Part shown: positions 1 to 10,100 of the stretch, piece by piece
Layout: the number at the start of each line of letters is the position of its first letter
Numbering within the stretch: the first letter of the stretch is position 1
NCBI GenBank assembly: GCA_029211095.1
Contig: JARGFS010000008.1
Span: forward strand, 1-39,584
DNA length: 39,584 nucleotides
Origin: a bacterium
Lineage (GTDB): Bacteria > Zixibacteria > MSB-5A5 > GN15 > FEB-12
Reading direction: 5' to 3'
Position numbers and translations under genes: made by a program
Notes under the pieces: model-generated
What the model saw: the letters and a program-made list of their open reading frames with translations, nothing else
What the model was told of the DNA's origin: nothing
Database searches by the model: none

Positions 1-201
1 AGTCAGGTGCGAGTATTTACCGATGCAGTCGGCTGCGACGGCCTCGTCATCACCAAACTTGATGGCACGGCCAAAGGAGGCGTCCTGATAGCCATTGCCG
101 AAGAATTAGAGATCCCCGTTGAATATATCGGGATTGGCGAGGGGGTTGAAGATATCCAGCAGTTTGATTCCTCCAAATATGTGGAAGCTTTGTTTGAATG
201 A
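1..201 (+). CDS. ftsY: FtsY, signal recognition particle receptor (3' end only)
   Basis: The reading frame is open from the first base, so only the last 66 codons of the gene are in the window. FtsY is the membrane-associated SRP receptor GTPase that docks ribosome-SRP complexes at the translocon. The visible part is the end of the NG GTPase domain. It contains the TKLDGTAKGG segment (G4 region: guanine-specificity TKLD followed by a Gly-rich stretch) and the YIGIGEGVEDIQQFD segment, which matches the typical GxGE..DL..F ending of FtsY. Ffh is an alternative GTPase of the same family, but it carries a C-terminal M domain; here the protein stops right after the G domain in EALFE, which favours FtsY. 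The TGA stop overlaps the ATG of the next gene. Confidence 0.93.
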   Translation, partial: SQVRVFTDAVGCDGLVITKLDGTAKGGVLIAIAEELEIPVEYIGIGEGVEDIQQFDSSKYVEALFE

Positions 202-602
202 TCACTCTGGAAGTCAGGACTCATCAACGGGAAGAACTGTTAGATATCACCAGTGAGATCGAACAGCTGGTCAGCGAAAACGGTATCTGCGAAGGGCAGG
301 TAACACTCTTTGTCCCCCACACTACCGCTGCACTGACAATCAACGAAAACGCAGACCCGGACGTAAAGCGAGACATCCTGTATAAGTTGGAGAGATCGTT
401 CCCCCGGTCCGATGGCTACCACCATGCAGAGGGAAACTCCGACGCTCACATTAAAGCCAGTCTCTTTGGTTTTTCGGAAACCGTCCTCGTGCACAACGGA
501 AGCCTTCTGCTTGGCCAGTGGCAGGCCATCTACTTTTGTGAATTCGACGGTCCTCGTCCAAGAAAACTGGCCGTGAAGATCAGTCCCGATGTTGAAAGTT
601 AG
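198..602 (+). CDS. yjbQ: YjbQ/UPF0047 family protein
   Basis: A 134-residue protein of the YjbQ (UPF0047) family, described for some members as having thiamine-phosphate synthase side activity; the physiological role is not settled. Family signatures are visible in order: PHTTAALTINENADPDV (about residues 40-57), HHAEGNSDAHIKASLFG (about 75-91), which carries the conserved histidines and Asp of the putative metal/phosphate site, and LGQWQAIYFCEFDGPRPR (about 105-123). The length is normal for the family. The ATG overlaps the stop of ftsY as ATGA, and its own end overlaps rlmH by 14 bases, so the three genes are probably co-transcribed and translationally coupled. Confidence 0.9.
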   Translation: MITLEVRTHQREELLDITSEIEQLVSENGICEGQVTLFVPHTTAALTINENADPDVKRDILYKLERSFPRSDGYHHAEGNSDAHIKASLFGFSETVLVHNGSLLLGQWQAIYFCEFDGPRPRKLAVKISPDVES

Positions 603-1059
603 CATAATAGCTGTCGGCAAAGGGAAGGTAGAATGGGTAGAAAGCGCCTCTGCTCACTACGAGAAATTACTCAAAAAATACGCTGCCATTGAGACTATTA
701 TCCTCTCATCTCGCAAGGACTCGACCAGACTGTCCCCGGACCAGATCAGGAAAGCCGAGCTTGAACGTATCATGCCACGACTCGGCAGCAACTTTACCGT
801 GGCCCTGACCGATCGCGGCACTCAGTTTGACAGCCACAAGTTTGCTAAGAATCTACAGAAATGGCGCGAACAGTGCGGCGGACGGATGCAGTTCCTAATC
901 GGTGGCGCTTACGGACTGGATCAATCTCTGCTGAACCAAGCTGACGCTCGCCTCTCCCTCTCCCCCCTGACTTTCTCGCACCAGTTGGTTCGCCCCATCC
1001 TGCTGGAGCAGTTGTTTCGCGCTTTCTCAATCCTTCAGGGGACTGATTACCACAAATAA
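589..1059 (+). CDS. rlmH: RlmH, 23S rRNA pseudouridine-1915 N3-methyltransferase
   Basis: A 156-residue SPOUT-class methyltransferase that methylates pseudouridine 1915 in helix 69 of 23S rRNA on assembled 70S ribosomes. The trefoil-knot SAM site is visible as FLIGGAYGLD (about residues 102-111) and LSLSPLTFSHQLVRPILLEQ (about 122-141), and the protein ends in the family-typical GTDYHK. The size matches the usual 155-160 residues. It starts inside the end of yjbQ (14-base overlap), which suggests translational coupling. Its TAA stop is followed within six bases by a perfect 11-bp hairpin shared with the convergent giant gene. Confidence 0.96.
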   Translation: MLKVSIIAVGKGKVEWVESASAHYEKLLKKYAAIETIILSSRKDSTRLSPDQIRKAELERIMPRLGSNFTVALTDRGTQFDSHKFAKNLQKWREQCGGRMQFLIGGAYGLDQSLLNQADARLSLSPLTFSHQLVRPILLEQLFRAFSILQGTDYHK

Positions 1060-1064
1060 AAGAA

Positions 1065-1090
1065 AGACTCGCTGATAAATCAGCGAGTCT
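1065..1090 (-). terminator. Hairpin terminator at rlmH / giant-gene junction
   Basis: Perfect 11-bp stem AGACTCGCTGA (1065-1075), TAAA loop, TCAGCGAGTCT (1080-1090). Read on the minus strand it is followed by TTCTTTTATTTG, a T-rich tract, so it fits an intrinsic terminator for the minus-strand giant gene. On the plus strand the following bases (CCCATAGGAA) are not T-rich, so termination of rlmH there is less certain. Confidence 0.75.
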
Positions 1091-1125
1091 CCCATAGGAA
1101 AGAATATAGTGGGGTTATTTTAAGT

Positions 1126-4100
1126 CTACTTGAGCAGGACCATCTTCTTGGTGGCGCTGAAGTCAGATGCTTTCAGGCGGTAGAAGTAAATGCCTGAAGC
1201 TGCCGTCGTGCCGCCTTTGGCCGTTCCATCCCAGTCAAAGCTGACCTGTCCGGCTCCGCTGGAGCCGCGGAATTGTCTGACCAGCTTACCGGTTATATTG
1301 TATATCTCAATTTCCCAATCCGACTGGCGCGGCAATGAGAACGAGATTGTTGTCAACGGGTTGAACGGATTTGGATAGTTCTGATTAAGCGAAAACTCAT
1401 GCGGAAGAGCCGAGCCCTTGTAGTCAGTTGAATACTGACGGGCGAAATAGTCAACGAAATCCGAGGCAACCAATTCAATAGAGCCGGAACCTTCGTATTT
1501 TATCTCCAGCAACTCACGGCTTCCTTCGGGGATAGAGTTTTCGCCAATGTTATAAATAAGCACTCTCAGCTGTTTATCGATGACGCTGTATGCCATATCC
1601 ATATTGGTTGCATCCAGACCCGCCGTAACATCGGATATCTCAACTTCTCCGTTCAGGCTGTAGATCAGATGAGCGGCTCCAATACTGGAGACAGCCTCTG
1701 ACCTAACATGGAGGACGTCATTGATAATTTCCTCAGAAAGCACTAACTGATCCGGATAGGGAGTTACCGGTTTTGGCGTTGGATTGGCGTCACCAATAAT
1801 CACTCTGATCAGTTCCACCAGATCAGCCACAGTCAGAGTCAGGCCATCGGCATTGACATCAGTGGCGGCGGTCTGTCCGGCCGGATTCTTGACAAAAACG
1901 CTGATCCCGTATACAAAGTAGTTTGAGAACAGAACCGCATCAGCGATTTCATAAGGAACTTCGTTCAGATTGATATCGCCCCGATCATCAATCGTATCTG
2001 GATGAACAACACAGATGCCGCCATTTATGAACTCAACACATCTTATAGGAACAGTCGGCTTACTTCCGATACAGGAATCGGGGGCGCCAAGTCCGAACGG
2101 ACGGCTTGATTCGGGATAGATAGCGTCTATGGCTTCGTCCCAGATAATCAGCCGTTCAGCGTTTTTGATGCGGGAGTCAATATACAAATCATCCCCGGTA
2201 CGATTGGAGAATGAGTTGTCGGCACAATCAAACCAGAAGAATGAGATAGGCAGGAACTGATCACCCAGGTTCTGGTCATTGGCAATCTGATACTGCATTC
2301 TCACCAGGCGTCCGTTGGGTCGCAAAGACTCTTCCGGTGGGTGCAGGGCGCCATTGTTGGCATCGGCTATTCCAACCAGCCGGATCATTCCGCCCGGACA
2401 GGCTCCTCCGCAACTCCCGTTGTCGAGAATGCGGTACGTGAAGTATTCCCATCCCTCAATAGCGCCGCCCGAAATCACGGCTGACCTGAATGAGAGAACC
2501 GAAACATCATAACCGATTAACAGTTCAAAACCGCCGATATAATCATTGCTCTCTACATTTACATCAACATTCTGGACAATACCAACCGGCACACATCCGC
2601 CGCCGTCAATGGAGACACGGACGCAGACATCGCAGTCAATTCTTTCCTGAATAGTAACCAGGAAAGAGCCCTGGGCGCTGCTGCAACCGTCATCGGATTC
2701 GTAGCAGAATTCATAAACTCCTATCGAATCAGGCCGGAAACAGACGTTTCCACTACTGGGGCCAACCAGCTCGAACGTTCCGGCACCGCAGGTCTGGACC
2801 AGGCTGGCCGTATCCTGAGCATCGCTGGCAAAGATGCCTTCAATACAGATCAACTCGGTATCACTGGCACATCGGAAAATTGTTGTATCCGAAGGCAGCG
2901 TGAGAGTTGGGCCGGGGTCAGATAAAATATTAACCTGGGCGTAGCAGGTATCGGCATTGCAATCATTGTAGGCGATAATTTCAAGTTCATAATCTCCGGC
3001 TGAATCAACCGGGAAGCAGATTGCGCCGCCAGCGTATGTTCCAAATGGATTTACGTTCACGGAGACGCCGGTACCGGTGATTTCAACCGGGATACAGAGG
3101 CTGTCCGTATTCTCAACACAGGCCATAACGGCAAGAGGGGCCGGACAATTGATGGCCGCGAGTTCCTTGAAGGTTGTGTTGAGGGTGAAGCTACAGGTGT
3201 CGGCCCCACAGAGGCCGTTGGCGGCAACAGTCACCGTTGAGATGCCATCGTTTTCAACATACACACAGATCGTACCACTGGCAGGATCGTAGCTGCCATT
3301 GGGAAGAACCGTTACGGATGCGGTGGATGGCGTGACCGAGACCGGGATACAGACCGAATCCGGTCCTCCGCACAGCGTCGCGTACTGAGTATTCTCAGGA
3401 CAGATAACAACAGCGTTACCACCATGCGACACGGTAATCTTAATCGTATCCATGTCGATCGCGCCACAGGCGTCTTCGGCTGTCACAATGACCGTGCTAA
3501 CACCGTAACTTGTCGGGGTGAAACAGACCGTGGTATCATCAACCACCGTGCCATGCGAGCTAACGACGGACACGACGTTTCCATCGAGATCGGCCACACT
3601 ATAAGGGAAGCAGACTTCCGTTAGTTCGCAGGTTACCGTTTCAAAGTCAGCCCCAACATTTACAATCGGCCTACTGTTCATGGTCGAACTGATATCAAAA
3701 CTGCAGCTATCAACACCGCAGGTGGAGTAGGCGATAAGCGAGACTGTTACCACACCGCTTGATGACAGCGGAACCCGAATGGAATCTCCATCGACAAAAG
3801 CTGGTGCAGAAATCTCCAGGCTGTCATAAGTTCCCTGCAGACCAAAATCAAAAGCGAGAGTATCCGGTCCGCACAGAGCGACAGCGGTATCCCCCGGACA
3901 GGCGATAGCAACACTGGTTCCGATTGAGACAGTTATCATGCCCACCGCCGTATCAGTATTGCAGTCGGCCTCGGTGATAACCATTAACTCATAGATGCCC
4001 GTAGTGTCGGCAGTAAAACAGACCATTCCTTCGCCGAACTGGCCTAAGTTCGTGGTGAGGTTGTTGTAACTTCCTGATACCTGCACCGGGACGCAGATAT

Positions 4101-7100
4101 CGCCGACGTTGCAGAGGAAGACCGAACTATCAGCAACTGTGACATAGGCGCTGCTCTGCTGCTGGACATCTACACAAATAATGGCCTGATCGGTCAAGCC
4201 ACAGGAATCGCGCAAGGTAAGTTCAAGACAGTAGTATCCGCTGGTGTCAGGCAGGAAGCAGAGATAACCGGCATCAAGATCAACATGGCCGAGCGAAGCA
4301 CTTCCGTCCATCAGGTTACCATCGATATCAGTATAATTGAACGGCAGGCAGATGGAATCCAGGTCACAAACTGTGATGACCGTATCAATCGGATACGAGA
4401 TTATCTGCGGAGCGGAGTTTATCAGCGCTTCAATAATCATCTGGTCACTGTCGGCGGCACCACAGGAATCCTGGGCCATTACGGTAACCGTATATGTTCC
4501 CGGTCCGTCAATGGCCAGACATATCTGACCGAATACCGGATCGTAAACACCGCCGGTAACACTGATCTCGGAAATGTTATCATCGGCATCACTGATTCCC
4601 ACCGGAATACAAATGGAGTCCGGCTCACAGAGCGTCACCGTTTCATCCGGTGGCAAAATCACCAACGGACGGCTGTTGCAAACCGAGACCACCGTAAAGG
4701 AGCCGGTGTACTCGCCGCATTCGGTTGTGGCGGTAATGCTGATGTGGTTGGTTGTTCCACAATCAGAGTAGTAGCAAACGGTCTGGGTCGCGGCATCATA
4801 CCAGGTGTTGATACCGTTGACAGTAACATTGGCCCAGGCCGGAATACCGGTAATTGGGAAGCACATCGTATCCGGCACACATGAGAAGATGGTCGTATCA
4901 TTTGGAACTCCGATCGACACATCCTGATCAGTCCGGATGTCAACCAAAGCCGTGTCAACAGCACTCAAGCCACAGCTATCGGTGACCGTGAGGATCACCT
5001 CGTACTGACCAAAACTGCGCGGCATGAAGCAGATCATTCCATTGGAGTAGTAGCCCTGACTGACTGAAACCGAAGCTATGTTTCCATCAATATCTGAGAA
5101 ATCAGCCGGAACACAAATATAGCGCGGATAGCAGAGGTAGAAACTGGAGTCCGGCAGATTGGTGATCAGCGGAGCGCTGTTGAGCTCTATGTTAAGACCA
5201 ACTGTATCCGAAGCCATGAATCCGCAAGTATCGGTGACGGTAACAATCATCTGATAGTAACCGGAGGTATCGGGAGTGAAACAGACCTGTCCGGCCTGAG
5301 AATTGTAAGCGCCGAGATTGGAGATCAGGTTGAGCAGTTCCCCCGATGAATTAACATCAACGCATACTTCGGAAATATCGCACAACTGCAGATTCTGGTC
5401 TTCGCCAAGACTGACCGAAGGGCTCGTGTGCCCTACCACGGTTACCAGCGTGGTATCCGAACCACTCAGGCCGCAGGAGTCAATCGCCTCGACTACAAAA
5501 GTGTAGATTCCAGTAGTATCGGCCGTGAAGCAGATTTCTCCGCTCTGGCTGTCATAACCGGCGGGACCATTCAGAAATTCGATATCGCCATCAGACTGAA
5601 TCAATACGGTGCCAAAGCAGACGAGAGAGTCAGAACAGAGCGTTACCAGGAAGTCTTCCGGCATAGTGACAACCGGAGACGCATTGAGCTCAACAGTTAC
5701 AACAGAGGTGTCAGCATCGTAAGACCCGCAGGAATCAGTTGCAGTCAGAATAATCTCATATATCCCCGCCGTATCAGGAGTAAAACAGATGGTACCACTA
5801 CTCGGATTGTACTGACCAAGATTCGCGATAACAGAGCTGAGGTCGCCGTCGTTGTCTATGACGTTGGCGTCAATACAGATTTCCTGAACATCACAAAGGA
5901 TGAGGGCAGAATCCGGAGCAGTGCTGACTATCGGAGCTGAATTGCTGGTCACCGTGACCGGGACTGTGCAGGTATCGGTTGCGCCGCACTCGTCAATAGC
6001 CTCGATCATAATGCCGAACGAACCGTTCTCAGAGGCTACAAAGCAGATGTTGCTGCCATCTATAAGGGCATTTCCCGAAAGAAGGTTGACCGTTGTCTGG
6101 TCGCCGTCGGGATCATAGACTGAAACATCAAAACAGACGGTGTCGATCCCGCAGACGGCGGCAAAAATCGGTTCAGGGCAGGTAATCTCCGGAGCCCGAT
6201 TCATTATCACGGTAACATTAACCGTGTCACAAAAAGAGATCGGGTTTTTATCTGCACCCACGCATCCGTCGGAGACACAGTAGACGAAAGTATAAGTTGC
6301 CTGGGCAATATCTTCGGGCGTGAAACAGGTTCTGCCGGAGACAGAATCGATCTGGACAAACTGTCCGATCCCATCCGACTGATAGATATTCAAGTAGTCA
6401 AAGTCTGCATCGTAAGCAAAGATATCAAAACAAATTTCTTCAGGGGTGCAGAGGTAGACAGTGGTATCAAAGCCGGTGAATTCAGGCGGTGTGTTGATGT
6501 CAATAACATCCGTGATCCGGGCGGTGTCGACCGAACAGGAATCGGAAACTTCGACCACAAACTGATAAGTTCCTGCCGTATCAACGGCATAGGTGATCAA
6601 ACCGGCATTGTCAATTGTCCCGGTGCCGCTGATCAGCGAGAAGTCCAGCAGACTTCCGTCAGGGTCCGTGGCTACCACCTGAATCTGACGGGTTTCACCG
6701 CTAAAGCAGTAGAACTCTGAGTAAGTCGAATCATCTGCGATCGGAGCCTGGTTGACATCAATAGAAAGCGTGAACGAACTCTCACAGGTCAATCCGCAGG
6801 CATCACTGCAACGAATTGTCACCGTAACGCTTTCGTCCATAGTTGGAGTGTAGCACCAGAATCCTTCGGAGAGCGTGCCCGGCCCGCTTATGATCTGGCA
6901 GCCAGCAAGATCGCCGTCAACATCACTGGCCGTCACCGGCAAACAGATTTCAGCCGGAAGACAGACGGAGATTGAAGTATCATTCGGGATGTCACAAATG
7001 GGGGCCGAATTGAGCGGTACGTTGACAAGGGTAACGCAACTATCTACCGCGCCGCACTCATCGGTAACGGTGTAGACGATTCTATTCTGGCCAACAACCG

Positions 7101-10100
7101 GATCGAAGCAGATCGTCCCCTCGGTCAGGCTGCCAAGGCTTGTTGTCTCGGACAGGATATTTCCGTCCGGATCGGAAGAGCCAAATCCATCCAGGCAGAT
7201 CTGCGTGAGATCACAGAGTATCAGACTCGTATCTCCCGGGCAGAAAGCCTGAGGCGGATTGTTGACGGTAAAATCAAGATTGATGGTCTGCTCACAGAAT
7301 TCGCCGCACTCATCGGTGAAGCGAATAATGGAACTGATCGACTCCGTGCCGGTCGGGGTGTAGCAGAAACTACCTTCGATAATCTCTCCCCCACCACTGA
7401 CTATCTCGGTTGAGACCAGGTTGTTTTCGGCATCGGTTGCACTCAACGGGATACAAACCTCTTCAGGCGTGCACTGTCCTATAGTCGTGTCAATGTCAGC
7501 TTCACAAACTGGAGCCGTATTCAACTCCAGATCGACAACAAAGCTTCCGGAACATTCCAGACCACAGTCATCATAGCAGCGTACCGTGACCAGCACCTGC
7601 CCGGTCGCGGTCGGTTCGTACACCCAGAACCCTTCTATAATCTGGCCCGGTCCGCTGACGATCTCACAGGCGGCAAAGTTTCCATCCGGGTCCGATCCTG
7701 AGACCGGCATTCTAATCGTGTCGGACAGACACATAAAGATAGTTGTATCTCCGGGGAGATTGCAGGTCGGAGGCTGGTTGGCCTGGACCGTTACGTAAAT
7801 CTCATCACTATCAGTCTCGCCACACGTATCGGTTACCTGAATGGTGATATGATAGGTACCACTGGTATCCGGAGTGAAACAGACCTGACCAAAAGTGGGA
7901 TCATAGACAGCGCCGGTCACCTGGACATCGGCCACGTTATCATCGACATCTGAGATTCCTACCGGGAGACAGACCTCAGCTATTTCACAGGTCTGCATAG
8001 CCGTATCCGGTGGCAGAATAACCAGCGGCGGGCTGTTGCAGATGGATGTAACCGTGAAACTGTCGACATATACACCGCACTCAGTGGTAACGGACATGCT
8101 GATTCTGTTGGTGTTGCCACAGTCAGAGTAATAGCAAAGGGTACCACTCTCGGCATTGTACCAGGTGTTGATGCCATTTACAGTAACGTCAGCATCAACG
8201 GGAATCTGCCCCACCGGGAAACAGAGCGTATCAAGCTGGCAAGCAAAAATAACGGTGTCATCCGGCAGGTTCAACTGCACGGCCTGATCGGTCTGAATAT
8301 CGACCAGGGCGGTATCAACAGCAACATTGCCGCAACTGTCGGTTACCGTCAGGATGATCTCGTGGGCACCGGATGATCTCCCCTGGAAGCAGATCTCCCC
8401 TCCCTGCACATAGCCGGTGTTACTGGTGATCGACATGATGTCGCCATCCAGATCATAAGTGGTAAACGGAATACAGATATACTGAGGGAAGCACAGGTAG
8501 ATGGTCGTATCATAAAAATCAGCAATCACCGGCGGCTGTGCCAGATCGACCGTGATATTCATCGTGTCGGCAACCGTGGAGCCACAGGCCCCAAACGCGG
8601 TCAGCACTAATGTATAAGTACCTCCATCAACCGGGGTAAAACAGATATTTGATTCGGCTGGATTGAGCGTACCAATATTAGAATAGATTGAGTCATACGC
8701 GCCAGCAACAGAGTAATCAAGACAGATTTCTTCGGTCTGGCACAAAGCCAGCGAAGTATCACTGCCCAGCGAAACAACGGGACTCTCTTGTTCCGTAACA
8801 ATAATGTTTATGGTATCGGAGGCAATCTGGTCGCAACCATCCCCAACTTCGACAACCACGGTATAGAGTCCGGCTGTGTCAGCCGTAAAGCAGACTTCGC
8901 CGGTCTGGACGTTGTAACCACCAATACTGGAGCTGACATAGTGAATATTCTGATCGACCACATTTATCGGGAAGCAAATCTCCCGGCTGCCGCAAATATC
9001 AAAACTGAAATCATCCCCTACCGTGATCACCGGCAGGTCATTGAATTCGATTCCGACCAAAGTCGTATCGGCATCCACGGCACCGCAGGAATCAGTCACG
9101 GTCAGGATAACTGAATAAAGACCGGCTGTGTCCGGGGTAAAACAGATAGTGTTGTTGGAGGAATTATAAGTACCGATATTGGATACAGCCGATGCAATTT
9201 CACCTTCCGGATCATACGCCAACGCGCTAACACAAATCTGCTCCGGAGCACAGAGGAACATCTCAAAATCATTGCCGGTCGTGGCAACGGGGGGCTGGTT
9301 CGATGCGGTCAGAATCGGAATCGTGCAGCTGTCAGCCTGCCCACAGGAATCGGTAGCGGTTATGACCACATCAATGGAATCGGCCTGATTAGGATTGACA
9401 CAAACGGTCTGGCCGGTAATGGTTGCATTACCGGAGATAACATCATAAATCAGAACATCCCCCTCCGGATCAGAGGCGGAGATATCAAAACAGAAGAGGC
9501 TGTCGGAGAAACAGGCCGGGATTTCCAGAGGACCGGGACAACTCAGTTCCGGCGCCTGGTTGATCACCACCGTCACCCGGCAGGTGTCCACGCAGACACA
9601 GTCGGTCGGGTCGTTGGTGAAAGTCATGCAGCTGTCAGCCGCGCGGAAGACAAAGAAGTAATCGGCGCTGTCCACGGCCGCCGGATCAAAACAGGCCAGC
9701 CCGGAAGTATCGCTATTCATACTGAACGTGCCCGCGCCCTGGACCAGGCGAATCTCTATGGAGTCTCCATCCGGATCATGACCAAAAACATCAAAACAGA
9801 TTTCTTCCGGCTCACAGAGATAAAATACTCGGTCATCACACATCACCTGGGGAGGATTGTTGATAGAGACCTGATCGGTGATTAAAGCGGTGTCCGCCCC
9901 GCACCAGTTTGAGACCACCACTGTCCAGCTATAGCTTCCGGCCGTATCCGGAAAATAACTGATTGCACCGGTATTGGGATCAATTGTCCCCGGACCCGAG
10001 AGCAACGACCAATCAACGGAACCAATGCCGGAAGAATCAAAAGCAAGCGGCAGCAGGCGTGGATCATTTAGATTACATAGTCTGGCGGAGAAAGATTGAT

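Noticed and set aside
4285-5940. Long plus-strand open frames (4285-4884, 5428-5940) opposite the giant gene
   Set aside because: They are rich in Arg/Asn/Asp/Ile as expected for the complement of repeated Thr/Asp/Val codons, recur with the repeat period, lack ribosome sites and resemble no family.
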